From NCBI GenBank assembly GCA_902592445.1, contig CACJEN010000003.1, forward strand, positions 62,001 to 126,000: a stretch of DNA of 64,000 nt. The letters run 5' to 3'. This DNA comes from an uncultured Pelagibacteraceae bacterium. Lineage in GTDB: Bacteria > Pseudomonadota > Alphaproteobacteria > Pelagibacterales > Pelagibacteraceae. Both the position numbers and the translations under genes were made by a program. Of the stretch, positions 36,332 to 45,023 are shown in pieces (within the stretch, counting starts at the first letter, position 1; every line of letters starts with the position of its first letter). The notes under the pieces are model-generated. The model did not search any database. It saw only the letters and a list, made by a program, of their open reading frames with translations, and had not been told where the DNA came from.

Positions 36332-37162
36332 TTAATTTTTTTTCTTAAATGGATGAAAATTAGAGTCTTTTATTTGAAACTTTTTCCAACTTTCATCAAG
36401 TGAAATTTTTGTGCTAAAATGAATACAAAACATATTACAAGATATTATATTTGAGAAAATATTTTTTGAATTTTTTAAATAGTTGTTTGGATTAAATAAT
36501 GGTGGTAAATGCCAAAACATTATATATCCAAGGTTTTTTATTCTATCTATTAATTTTTTTGAAGTTTCAATGTTATCATTTTCTAAATAAAGAATTGGCT
36601 TATATTCATTTATTAATTTTTCTGATCCTATAATCACATTCAACTCTTGGCCCTGCACATCAAATTTTATCAATCTAACTGAATTCTCTCCAGCACAATT
36701 ATTATAAAAAAATTCATCTAAGGTCTTAACTTGCACACATTCAGAGTTATCAAATTCATCTCTGAAAATTCTTGCGTCTCCATAGTTACTTAATTTATCA
36801 TTTGCAAATGTATTCATATATGCCTTACCTTCTTTTGAAGATATCGCTATTTTTGAAACTTGAACATTTTTAATATCGTTATCTTTGATATTTTGCTCAA
36901 GTAATTTACGATTTTGTGATTGTGGTTCAAAAGCATATATTTTCCCACCATTTGATAAATGTTTTGCTAGAGGTACAGTGTGTGTACCAATATTAGATCC
37001 TATTTCTATAATTACATCATTATTGGGTACCAATTCTTTTATTAATTCAACTTCAGACTCTGACCATTCTCCATACTCTGATAAACTTTTACCAACATAT
37101 TTGTCATTGTCGTAGAAAGAAAAAATACCATGCTTTAATTTTTGTTTTAAAACGTTAGCCAT
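36332..37162 (-). CDS. FkbM family methyltransferase
   Basis: This is a 276-residue SAM-dependent methyltransferase. It has NDVIIEIGSNIGTHTVPLAK as the SAM motif near residue 48, IYAFEPQSQNRKLLEQNI, and LIKFDVQGQELNVIIG, as in FkbM enzymes that O-methylate sugars. It lies between two paralogous sulfotransferases on the opposite strand, which fits a small glycan-decoration gene group. It is unlike the FkbM gene in the histidine cluster, so the two are not recent copies. Confidence 0.87.
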   Translation of the reverse strand: MANVLKQKLKHGIFSFYDNDKYVGKSLSEYGEWSESEVELIKELVPNNDVIIEIGSNIGTHTVPLAKHLSNGGKIYAFEPQSQNRKLLEQNIKDNDIKNVQVSKIAISSKEGKAYMNTFANDKLSNYGDARIFRDEFDNSECVQVKTLDEFFYNNCAGENSVRLIKFDVQGQELNVIIGSEKLINEYKPILYLENDNIETSKKLIDRIKNLGYIMFWHLPPLFNPNNYLKNSKNIFSNIISCNMFCIHFSTKISLDESWKKFQIKDSNFHPFKKKN

Positions 37163-37236
37163 AATTTCAAATCATACACTATTTTGTCTATTGCTTAATT
37201 TTAAAAAAGCTAATATTTTCAATACATATAGATCAA

Positions 37237-37311
37237 GCGGGCATAGCTCAGTGGTAGAGCGTCTCGTTGCCAACGAGAAGGTCGTGGGTTCGAGTCCCAT
37301 TGCCCGCTCCA
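37237..37311 (+). tRNA. tRNA-Gly (anticodon GCC)
   Basis: A full cloverleaf can be drawn. The acceptor stem GCGGGCA pairs with TGCCCGC. The D-arm is GCTC-AGTGGTAGA-GC, and the anticodon arm TCTCG-TTGCCAA-CGAGA gives anticodon GCC. The T-arm is GTGGG-TTCGAGT-CCCAT. A CCA end is encoded after discriminator T. It is flanked by an FkbM gene and a sulfotransferase paralogue, a typical place for accessory insertions. Confidence 0.97.
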
Positions 37312-37330
37312 AAAAGATTAAAAAAATTGA

Positions 37331-37336
37331 TATAAT
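37331..37336 (+). promoter_or_regulatory. possible -10 element for sulfotransferase B
   Basis: TATAAT lies 11 bases before the ATG at 37348 and 20 bases after the tRNA end. A transcript from it would be nearly leaderless. No -35 is visible because the expected position falls in the tRNA 3' end. The gene may instead be read through from the tRNA. Confidence 0.3.
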
Positions 37337-37347
37337 ACTATCAACTG

Positions 37348-38184
37348 ATGATTATTTGGATTGCTTCCTATCCTAAAAGCGGAAACACATACTTACGATC
37401 TTTCTTGTGCTCATACTACTTTAGCGAAAATGGAAAATTTGATTTTAATTTGTTAGATAATATTAAAAATTTTCCAGGGATACATTATTCAAAAAATAAA
37501 ACAGATAGTAACCAAGAAGCAAGTAGAAACTGGATTATTAATCAAAATTATTTTTTTGATAAAGCAAAATTAAATTTCTTGAAGACGCATAATTCAATGC
37601 AACTTTTTGAGGGAAATAGATTTACTTCTAAGGATCAAACTATTGGAGCAATATATATTTATAGAGATCCAAGAAATATTATTACATCTCTTAAAAATCA
37701 TTATTCAATGAATTATCAAAGTGCGTTCGAATTTATGATTGATGATAAAAGTTTCATTATTCAAGATTCATATGATAATGATAAAAGTAATTTTACTTAC
37801 CTAGGATCCTGGGTAAATCATTATAAATCATGGTTTTCTACTAAGAATTTTAAAGTAATGTTAATTAAGTATGAAGATCTTCAAGATAAAAAATTTGAAA
37901 TCTTTATAGATGTCGTAAAATTTATAAATTCCTTAAGTGATAAAGATGAGAAGGTTAATGAAAATAAATTAGAAAAATCTATTAAATCAACTAATTTTTC
38001 TGTTTTAAAAAATAATGAGAAAAATTATGGTTTTGTCGAGTCTGTAAAGTCCAAAATTAGTGGTCAAAAAATAAATTTTTTTAATTTGGGCTTTAACAAC
38101 AGGTGGAAAAAAATTTTGCCTAAGGATTTTCAAATAAGTATGAGTGATTATTTTAAAGAAGACTTGAAATTTCTTAAATACTAG
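37348..38184 (+). CDS. sulfotransferase, copy B
   Basis: This is a 278-residue sulfotransferase-like protein and a paralogue of the gene at 35478. The PAPS loop is IASYPKSGNTYLRSF (residues 5-19) and the 3'-phosphate motif is AIYIYRDPRNIITSLKNHY. It begins 36 bases after tRNA-Gly. The duplication on either side of a tRNA, with an FkbM gene between, suggests the region has been rearranged. Its partner genes and acceptor are unknown. Confidence 0.87.
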   Translation: MIIWIASYPKSGNTYLRSFLCSYYFSENGKFDFNLLDNIKNFPGIHYSKNKTDSNQEASRNWIINQNYFFDKAKLNFLKTHNSMQLFEGNRFTSKDQTIGAIYIYRDPRNIITSLKNHYSMNYQSAFEFMIDDKSFIIQDSYDNDKSNFTYLGSWVNHYKSWFSTKNFKVMLIKYEDLQDKKFEIFIDVVKFINSLSDKDEKVNENKLEKSIKSTNFSVLKNNEKNYGFVESVKSKISGQKINFFNLGFNNRWKKILPKDFQISMSDYFKEDLKFLKY

Positions 38185-38198
38185 GGGATAAATAACGT

Positions 38199-38543
38199 AT
38201 GACAGATTTAGCTGAAAAAAAATGTATACCCTGTGAGGGAAATATACCACCATTTAAAGTTGAAGAAATACACAACTATTTAAAAAAGGTTGATGGATGG
38301 TCGGTTAAAGATGATGGCCTGGATGGCTACCATTTAATAAAAGACTTTAAATTTGAGAATTTTTTAAAAAGTCAAAGTTTTGTAAATAAGGTCGGTGAAA
38401 TTGCAGAGAAAGAGGGTCATCATCCAGATATATGGTTTGGATGGGGTTATGCTAAAATTAAAATTTATACTCATGCTATAAAGGGATTAGCTGAGAGTGA
38501 TTTTATATTAGCTGCAAAAATTGATAAAATATCTAGTGTTTAA
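38199..38543 (+). CDS. phhB: pterin-4a-carbinolamine dehydratase
   Basis: This is a 114-residue PhhB/PCD protein, which dehydrates 4a-hydroxytetrahydropterin. The active-site motif EKEGHHPDIWFGWGYAKIKI is intact with its tandem His, followed by THAIKGLAESDFILAAKID, the usual C-terminal part. The N-terminus has two Cys in MTDLAEKKCIPCEGN, as in many bacterial members. No phenylalanine hydroxylase is in the window, so it may serve molybdopterin or folate chemistry here. The 3' end overlaps purH by 11 bases. Confidence 0.93.
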   Translation: MTDLAEKKCIPCEGNIPPFKVEEIHNYLKKVDGWSVKDDGLDGYHLIKDFKFENFLKSQSFVNKVGEIAEKEGHHPDIWFGWGYAKIKIYTHAIKGLAESDFILAAKIDKISSV

Positions 38544-40074
38544 AGTGACGTGTTTTAGAAAAAACTAGAATAGTGCCTGTTTCATTTGCGTATTTAATTA
38601 TTTCTTTATCTCTTATTGACCCTGAAGGTTGAATAACTGCTCTTATGCCTGCTTGGACTAAAGTTTCTATTCCATCTACAAATGGGAAGAAAGCATCTGA
38701 AGCGGCAACTATTTCTTCATTATCTCTATATTTTTGAAACTTATACATTTTATCAATTGCAATTTTACAACTATCCAAACGACTTGGTTGACCAGAACCT
38801 ATACCAACAGTTCTTGTATTAGAAGCTAATACAATTGCATTTGATTTTACATATCTACAAGCATTAAATGCAAACATTAAACTTTTAAATAGTCCACGGC
38901 TAGGCTTATGTTTTGAAACAACATGAAAATTTTTATTTTCAAATTTTTTATTATCAGGAGATTGTATAATTAGAGAGTTTAAATTTGATACAATGCTATC
39001 AAAATAATTTAACTTAATTTTAGAAGAATCTATAATTCTTAAATTTTTTTTTTTTTTTAATATTACTAAAGCATTTTTTTCATAACCTTTCCCAATTACT
39101 ACTTCAAAATAGGTTTTTGATAATTCAACTGCTAGTCTCGCATTAATTTTGAAATTACATGAGATAATTCCACCAAAAGCACTAATTGGATCACAACTCA
39201 ATGCTTCTTTAAAACTTTCAAGTTTATTTTTGTTAACAGATATACCACAAGGGTTAGCGTGTTTTACAATTACACTACCTATATTACCAGGTAATGACAT
39301 CGATGCATTAAGTGCTGCATATAAATCATTGTAATTATTATAGCTCAATTTTTTGCCATGTAGCTGATCAAGATTTGTCGATCTAGAGTAACCATATAGT
39401 GATGCACTTTGATGTGGATTTTCACCATATCTTAATTTTTCTATTAGACTTGTAGATATTACTTTTTTAGCTGGATAACTTGTTTTATTTTTTGTAACAA
39501 AATAATTTGAAATCATTGCATCATAAGATGCAGTTTCTGTGAAAGCTTCCTCAGACATCTTTTGTCTGAAAGGCAATGATGTTGATCCGTTATTTTCATT
39601 TAACTCTATAATTAAGTTTTCGTATTGATCCAGCTTTGTAATAATAGTTACATCGTTATAATTTTTAGCCGCTGCCCTAACCATAGTTGGTCCGCCAACA
39701 TCAATATTTTCTACAATTTTGCCATGATTTTTAGTTTCACTTATTGTTTTCTCAAATGGATAAAAATTTACTATTACTAAATCTATATTTTCAAAATTAA
39801 AGGATTTCATCTGTTTTTTATGAGATCTTTTATTTCTCTTGTATAAAATTCCTGCATGAATTTTTGGATGTAAAGTCTTCACTCTACCGTTAAGAATTTC
39901 TGGAAATTCAGTAAAGGTAGAAACTTCTTTACATTTAAAACCAAGTTTTTTTATTTCTTTATAAGTTCCACCAGAACTTATTATTTTTATATTGTATTTT
40001 TGAAGAGCCTTTAAGATTTTATTCAGGTATCGCTTATCTGAAACTGAAATTAAAGCCTGCGAAATTTTTTTCAT
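38533..40074 (-). CDS. purH: bifunctional AICAR transformylase/IMP cyclohydrolase
   Basis: PurH does the last two steps of IMP synthesis. The 513-residue protein has the N-terminal IMP cyclohydrolase (MGS-like) domain: ALISVSDKRYL, ISSGGTYKEI, TEFPEILNGRVKTLHPKIHAGIL and NIDVGGPTMVRAAAKN. The transformylase domain has LRYGENPHQSASLYG, VKHANPCGISVNK and ASDAFFPFVDGIETLVQAGI. A run of 15 A in the coding strand (plus-strand T at 39044-39058) encodes KKKK and is a slippage-prone site, but the frame is open throughout. Confidence 0.97.
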   Translation of the reverse strand: MKKISQALISVSDKRYLNKILKALQKYNIKIISSGGTYKEIKKLGFKCKEVSTFTEFPEILNGRVKTLHPKIHAGILYKRNKRSHKKQMKSFNFENIDLVIVNFYPFEKTISETKNHGKIVENIDVGGPTMVRAAAKNYNDVTIITKLDQYENLIIELNENNGSTSLPFRQKMSEEAFTETASYDAMISNYFVTKNKTSYPAKKVISTSLIEKLRYGENPHQSASLYGYSRSTNLDQLHGKKLSYNNYNDLYAALNASMSLPGNIGSVIVKHANPCGISVNKNKLESFKEALSCDPISAFGGIISCNFKINARLAVELSKTYFEVVIGKGYEKNALVILKKKKNLRIIDSSKIKLNYFDSIVSNLNSLIIQSPDNKKFENKNFHVVSKHKPSRGLFKSLMFAFNACRYVKSNAIVLASNTRTVGIGSGQPSRLDSCKIAIDKMYKFQKYRDNEEIVAASDAFFPFVDGIETLVQAGIRAVIQPSGSIRDKEIIKYANETGTILVFSKTRHFKH

Positions 40075-41702
40075 TAAATCTTAATTATTTCCCATTTTAT
40101 TTCTTGTTCGTTTTTTTCAGTAGAGCCAAATATAAATATATTTTGATTTTCTAAATAATTATTTTTATTACCAAAATACAGTCCAGTTTCAACATCTATA
40201 GACGCATTTTCTGAATAAAATCTCCAGGCTGAATTTTCAAGTTCTATTAGTATTATATTTTTATTTTGTGTTTTTGTTACTTTTGTTGAGGGCATCAAAT
40301 GAAATCTAATTTCAAAACTCGTAGGTATAAAATTTTTATTTTTTATTAACTTATCTGTTCCTACAAATTTATTTTTCTCTGGAAAAAATTCTAAAATTCT
40401 CTCATGAATGGTTCCGTAGTTTCTTGAATATCCATCATGTGAACTCTTAATTAGCCAATAGTTTTTCTCAAATACAACATTTTTATTCAAAGTTTTGAAA
40501 TTGAATTTATTAAATATTTTACCTTTAAAATCTTTTTTAAAATTTGCTACAGATTTATTATTTAATACTAGAGTAGAGTGTGCTGCAGTCGATCTTGATA
40601 TTAAATTTAACTTTTTTTTTGTATCTTGAAAATATCCAGAATTACAAATTAATTTTTTTCCTTTAAATATTAGCTCAAAAGATAATGGTCCACTTTGATA
40701 ATTCTCGGAAAATTTATTTTCTGGGGGCGGTCCAATATCCATTCCAAGAATTACATTTTTATTTGTTAGGATGCTATACCCACCTAAGTCATTTTTTTTA
40801 TTCTTAAAGTAGTATTTTTGAAGATCCAAGTACTTGTCAAAGTCATCTAAATTACTTTCGAGGTTTCCATTAAATAACAAACTATGTTTGATTGAGCTCC
40901 ATAAAAAATCATATCCTTTGCCTAAATGAAAAATTATTTCGTCAAGATATTCAGGAATTTCGTTAGATGATTCCTTAAGCAATTCTCTTATAAGTATAAA
41001 ATATTTTAGATAGAATATTAATTGTCTTATATTTCTAGATTTTGGAAAAAATTCTGAATCAAAAGAATATTTTATTACTTTTTTTAATAGTTCTAGACCA
41101 AATTCTAAATATCTATCTTCATTATAAGATATACCAGTTAAAATAATTGCTGCGCATCCTAACAATTTATCATGATAATTATCAGATTTTTTTATTTCGT
41201 TAATTAAATGATTTACCTGCTTAAAAACTATTTTATTAAATTTTTCTTTGTAGATTTTGTCTCCCTCATCATAAGTCAATTGCGAATTTGAAATCCATGA
41301 GATTATCCTTCTAGATAATATGTCGATTTCCCATAAATCACTATTATATCTTTGATTATTTTCAATCCATTTACTTATAATTGATAGACAAATTCTTTTT
41401 GAGGATTTTAAGTCAATGGAAAATAACCAAAAAAAATTATTTAATTTTTTATAATCCTTATAAGCAATTTTGTTAATTTCCAAAATTTTATCGATCTCAA
41501 AGTCCTCAATTTTATTTTTAGTTTTATCATATTTTGCAATAGTGCTTAAAATGTTTAAAGAAGGTTTATAAATTAATGCTTTAAGATTTTTTGAGGAAAT
41601 TTTTTTGTCGTAAATAGACGAGTTAAAATAAATTTTTCTTATTTGACTAAAGATCTGATGAAAAGTCTCATTAATAATTAACGTGTAATTATTTAATTTC
41701 AT
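40074..41702 (-). CDS. heparinase II/III-like protein
   Basis: This is a 542-residue protein with an N-terminal alpha-helical barrel-like region and a C-terminal heparinase II/III-like beta domain. The latter includes GGYSILTNKNVILGMDIGPPPE, GPLSFELIFKGKKLICNSGYF and STAAHSTLVLNNKSV, where His is the family's metal or catalytic residue, and SHDGYSRNYGTIHERILEFF. No signal peptide is seen, so it may act on intracellular polysaccharide or the cell envelope. It sits between rpe and purH (1-base spacing), a position also seen in other alphaproteobacteria. The substrate is unknown. Confidence 0.82.
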   Translation of the reverse strand: MKLNNYTLIINETFHQIFSQIRKIYFNSSIYDKKISSKNLKALIYKPSLNILSTIAKYDKTKNKIEDFEIDKILEINKIAYKDYKKLNNFFWLFSIDLKSSKRICLSIISKWIENNQRYNSDLWEIDILSRRIISWISNSQLTYDEGDKIYKEKFNKIVFKQVNHLINEIKKSDNYHDKLLGCAAIILTGISYNEDRYLEFGLELLKKVIKYSFDSEFFPKSRNIRQLIFYLKYFILIRELLKESSNEIPEYLDEIIFHLGKGYDFLWSSIKHSLLFNGNLESNLDDFDKYLDLQKYYFKNKKNDLGGYSILTNKNVILGMDIGPPPENKFSENYQSGPLSFELIFKGKKLICNSGYFQDTKKKLNLISRSTAAHSTLVLNNKSVANFKKDFKGKIFNKFNFKTLNKNVVFEKNYWLIKSSHDGYSRNYGTIHERILEFFPEKNKFVGTDKLIKNKNFIPTSFEIRFHLMPSTKVTKTQNKNIILIELENSAWRFYSENASIDVETGLYFGNKNNYLENQNIFIFGSTEKNEQEIKWEIIKI

Positions 41703-41703
41703 T

Positions 41704-42363
41704 TTACACTAATTTTAGTGTCTCTATATTTTTCTTTATATCCCCATTATTTTCTTTAAAAACCGTTGTACCAGAGACCAATATATTAGCTCCAGCTTTT
41801 AGTATATCTTTAGAATTTGAAAAATTAACACCACCGTCAACCTCAATATCAAAGTTATAATTATTTTTATCTTTTAATTCTTTTAGTGTTTTTATTTTAT
41901 TTAATACTTCAGGAATAAATTTTTGGCCACCAAAACCTGGAAAAACACTCATAACTAAAACTAGATCAATACCATCAAGATAATTAGAAATTTTATTAAT
42001 TTCTGAGTCAGGATTTAATGAAACACCGACCTTTTTATTCAAACTTTTTATTAATGATATTGTGTCCTTCATATTCTCTGTCGCTTCAGGATGAAATGTG
42101 ATGATATCAGCACCAGAATCTGAATATTCTTTTATGTATTTATGCACCGGGGATATCATTAAGTGAACATCAAACATTAATTTACAATGCTTTCTAAGTG
42201 CTTTAATAACTGGTGGTCCTATTGTGAGATTAGGCACGAAATGCCCATCCATTACATCAACGTGGATCATGTCTGCCCCTCCTTCTTCAAGACGCTTTAT
42301 TTCTGCCGCTAGCTGACTAAAATCTGCTGATAAGATTGATGGTGAAATTTGAATTTTTTTCAT
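41704..42363 (-). CDS. rpe: ribulose-phosphate 3-epimerase
   Basis: Rpe interconverts ribulose 5-phosphate and xylulose 5-phosphate in the pentose phosphate pathway. The 219-residue TIM barrel shows ISPSILSADFSQLAAEI, MIHVDVMDGHFVPNLTIGP with catalytic Asp and His metal ligands, LMFDVHLMI, LVLVMSVFPGFGGQKFIPEV and IEVDGGVN with the second catalytic Asp. The family length is normal. It lies directly upstream of the heparinase-like gene. Confidence 0.97.
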   Translation of the reverse strand: MKKIQISPSILSADFSQLAAEIKRLEEGGADMIHVDVMDGHFVPNLTIGPPVIKALRKHCKLMFDVHLMISPVHKYIKEYSDSGADIITFHPEATENMKDTISLIKSLNKKVGVSLNPDSEINKISNYLDGIDLVLVMSVFPGFGGQKFIPEVLNKIKTLKELKDKNNYNFDIEVDGGVNFSNSKDILKAGANILVSGTTVFKENNGDIKKNIETLKLV

Positions 42364-42391
42364 CGATTACTAGATTTACTAGTACCAATTT

Positions 42392-42748
42392 TTAAAATTT
42401 AATTGAATTAAAAAATTGATAAATTTGTCTTGAAATCTCACTTTCAAGAGGAAATGACAACATTCCCATTACAGAATAACCCAATATCCAAGGCATCAAG
42501 TAAAATCTAATCATATAAAAAAACCAGGCTACATATAATGGTACTAAAGGCCCAATAATAAAAGAAGGTGTTATAGGTTTAAATACCTTAATTAAAGGAT
42601 TTGTGTATTTAACAAAAACTTTCATAAAAAAAAATTCAGAGTCTTCTCTTTGAAAAATATTCATTGCAACTCTTCCAATCAAAGTCCACATGATTATTCC
42701 AAGTAAATAATCTATAAAATAGATTAAAGGATGAAAGTTTGCTGACAT
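42392..42748 (-). CDS. YggT-like integral membrane protein
   Basis: This is a 118-residue protein with two to three membrane segments. The layout (an N-terminal membrane segment with LIGRVAMNIF, a short polar part with YTNPLIKVFKPITPSFI, then a second hydrophobic region) resembles the YggT family. The Pro-rich KPITP between segments fits YggT proteins. It is not closely similar to the YggT gene at 55794. YggT proteins have no settled role, though some affect osmotic tolerance. The call is tentative. Confidence 0.5.
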   Translation of the reverse strand: MSANFHPLIYFIDYLLGIIMWTLIGRVAMNIFQREDSEFFFMKVFVKYTNPLIKVFKPITPSFIIGPLVPLYVAWFFYMIRFYLMPWILGYSVMGMLSFPLESEISRQIYQFFNSIKF

Positions 42749-42781
42749 TTAAAATTTATATTGGAAAATTTATTGAAATTA

Positions 42782-42805
42782 AAGGGGCGAAATTAATCGC
42801 CCCTT
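42782..42805 (-). terminator. intrinsic terminator after the symporter genes
   Basis: A 9-base-pair perfect inverted repeat, AAGGGGCGA and TCGCCCCTT, surrounds a 6-base loop. It lies just after the stop of the minus-strand symporter gene, and on that strand is followed by TAATTT. It is the clearest hairpin I saw in the window. Confidence 0.75.
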
Positions 42806-42817
42806 AAAAGTATTTAT

Positions 42818-44629
42818 TTAGTGTTGTTTACCAAGAATTGTTTTACCACTTGGCACACGCACATTATCAACCATTTTTTGTGTAGCTTTATCTGGTTCTT
42901 GTGTCATTAAACTTACGACAACCATAGAAACCAAACTAACAGCTGATCCAAATATACCAAAGGTTAACTGAGTGATACCTAGGAATCCACTTCCACCACT
43001 TCGTACCCATACTAAGTACCAAGCACCAGAAACTAGACCTAGAACCATTCCCGCAATCGCACCTTGTCTGTTAGCTCTCTTCCACCATACACCTAGTACA
43101 AGTGGGAAGAACAATCCAGACATAGCAAAGTCAAATGCCCAAATAACCGAACCTAAGATACCTTGTATCTCCATGGCTGCGATTGTTGCTCCAGCAAAAC
43201 CAATTACTACAAGTAATACCCTTGCAACAACTAGTCTTTTTGCAGTTTCCGCTTTTGGATCAATGATTTTGTAGTAAACATCATGTGATATAGCGTTTGC
43301 AATCGCTAGAATTAAACCATCAGCCGTTGACATGGCAGCAGCCATACCTCCAGCAGCAACCAGACCTGAAATCACATATGGTAATCCTGCAATTTCTGGA
43401 GTTGCTAATACAACAGCTTTACCACCCATGAAGAACTCGTTTAATTCAACAGTTCCATTTCCGTTAAAGTCGCTGATAAACATTAAGTTTGCTTGGTTCC
43501 AGTTTTGATACCAATCTATAGCTTGAACTTCTGCTATTGATTTACCGATTATACCAGTTGATAAAGTCGGATCAATCAATGACAACTTAGACAGTGTAGC
43601 TAACATTGGAGCAGAAGAATAAAGTAAGAAGATAAAGAATAATGACCAACCTACTGATTTTCTAGCTGCTTTTACACTTGGAGTAGTAAAGTATCTCATC
43701 ATAACATGTGGTAATGAAGCTGTTCCCATCATCATCGCCAGTGCTAATGAAATAAATGCCCAAGGTGTTGCGTTAACCGCAGAGTGAGCTTTAGTTATTC
43801 CAGCTAAACCTTTTGGTACTAAAGCAAGATCTTCTTTAGAATTTGCAATGAAACCAAATTGTTGTTCAAGTTCACCAATTCTAGCAACCTCATCAGCTAA
43901 CATAAAGTGAGGGAAGAACCCTGCACCCATTTTGTTACTGATCCAGAATACTGGAAGTAGGTAAGCTATAATTAGTACGATATATTGCGCAACCTGTGTC
44001 CAAGTTACTCCTCTCATACCACCCAACATTGAACATAATAAGATACTTATTAATCCAATGTAAACAGCGTACTGAAATGGAATATCAAGTGCAACAGATG
44101 CAATAGTACCTGTAGCGTTAATTTGAGCTGTCACATAAGTAAATGATGCAACAGTTAAAACAACCACCGCACAGAACCTAGCCAAATTACCACCGTATCT
44201 CGTACCTATAAAATCTGGAACTGTATAACAGCCAAATTTTCTTAAGTACGGTGCTAATAAGGATGCAACAAGCACGTAACCACCAGTCCAACCAACAAGA
44301 AGAGCCATATAACCATAACCTTTAAAGTAAATACCACCTGCCATTGCAACGAATGAAGCACCAGACATCCAGTCTGCTGCTGTGGCCATTCCATTGAATA
44401 CCGTTGGTACTTGCCTTCCAGCTACGTAATAAGCATCTGCTTGGGCTGTTCGTGATAGATAACCAATTAATGCATAGATGAACACTGTAAATGCAACAAA
44501 GGCGATACCTATCGCTTTGGCAGACAGACCCATCTGTTCAGCAATTGCCATGATAACTATGAAACCTATAAATCCTCCAGTATAAATTCCATAAATTCTT
44601 GGCAAATTATCTATAAAACTACCTTTCAT
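42818..44629 (-). CDS. sodium:solute symporter large subunit (ActP-like)
   Basis: This is a 603-residue SSS-family transporter with about 13-14 membrane segments. It is the kind that pairs with a DUF4212 small subunit, encoded just upstream. ADWMSGASFVAMAGGIYFKG and YGGNLARFCAVVV resemble ActP and related acetate or monocarboxylate symporters. A loop at residues 387-398 (DFNGNGTVELNE) matches the EF-hand calcium-binding pattern at every ligand position. The acetyl-CoA synthetase gene close by suggests acetate or a similar substrate, but that is inference. A hairpin terminator follows. Confidence 0.87.
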   Translation of the reverse strand: MKGSFIDNLPRIYGIYTGGFIGFIVIMAIAEQMGLSAKAIGIAFVAFTVFIYALIGYLSRTAQADAYYVAGRQVPTVFNGMATAADWMSGASFVAMAGGIYFKGYGYMALLVGWTGGYVLVASLLAPYLRKFGCYTVPDFIGTRYGGNLARFCAVVVLTVASFTYVTAQINATGTIASVALDIPFQYAVYIGLISILLCSMLGGMRGVTWTQVAQYIVLIIAYLLPVFWISNKMGAGFFPHFMLADEVARIGELEQQFGFIANSKEDLALVPKGLAGITKAHSAVNATPWAFISLALAMMMGTASLPHVMMRYFTTPSVKAARKSVGWSLFFIFLLYSSAPMLATLSKLSLIDPTLSTGIIGKSIAEVQAIDWYQNWNQANLMFISDFNGNGTVELNEFFMGGKAVVLATPEIAGLPYVISGLVAAGGMAAAMSTADGLILAIANAISHDVYYKIIDPKAETAKRLVVARVLLVVIGFAGATIAAMEIQGILGSVIWAFDFAMSGLFFPLVLGVWWKRANRQGAIAGMVLGLVSGAWYLVWVRSGGSGFLGITQLTFGIFGSAVSLVSMVVVSLMTQEPDKATQKMVDNVRVPSGKTILGKQH

Positions 44630-44889
44630 TATTCGTCCTCTCTTTCGCTAAAGCCGAACTCTTCATCAATTTTTTCTTGCCTGTTTGCAAACCAAAAAAT
44701 TAAAATTACAAAGATTCCAAGAGATCCTTGACATGTAAACCAATATGTCCATGGATATCCAAAAGGTCCAGTGACCTCGTTCATTTCAGCTCCAAAGAGA
44801 AAGATGCCAATTGAGAAAACAAACCAGATAGCAAGTGTTATAAACAACAAGCCACGGGATTTTTCCCAATGTTTTGTTTGATTTGACAT
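44629..44889 (-). CDS. DUF4212 symporter small subunit
   Basis: This is an 86-residue protein with two membrane segments, of the DUF4212 family that accompanies certain sodium:solute symporters. The sequence KHWEKSRGLLFITLAIWFVFSIGI and PFGYPWTYWFTCQGSLGIFV is typical, including the YPWTYWFTCQGS stretch. It overlaps the large subunit start by 1 base. A purine-rich AGAGGT about 5 bases before the ATG is a good Shine-Dalgarno, which few genes here have. Confidence 0.9.
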   Translation of the reverse strand: MSNQTKHWEKSRGLLFITLAIWFVFSIGIFLFGAEMNEVTGPFGYPWTYWFTCQGSLGIFVILIFWFANRQEKIDEEFGFSEREDE

Positions 44890-44997
44890 TTTTACCTCTC
44901 TATTTAGTTATAACTATTAAAACCATAACCATTATGAGAGGTTTGAAAAGACTAAAAATTGTACACATAAAGTACTTATTTACTTACTTTTTTAAGG

Positions 44998-45003
44998 TAT
45001 AAT
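44998..45003 (+). promoter_or_regulatory. -10 element that decides the next start
   Basis: A perfect TATAAT overlaps the TTG codon at 45003. If it is a promoter, transcription begins near 45010, so translation from that TTG is impossible and the ATG at 45024 is the start. No clear -35 is seen. Confidence 0.45.
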
Positions 45004-45023
45004 TGAGTTACATCACTTCAATC

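Noticed and set aside
37191-37376. 61-residue ORF across tRNA-Gly
   Set aside because: Its sequence is the well-known artefact of translating through a tRNA gene; the cloverleaf explains the bases.
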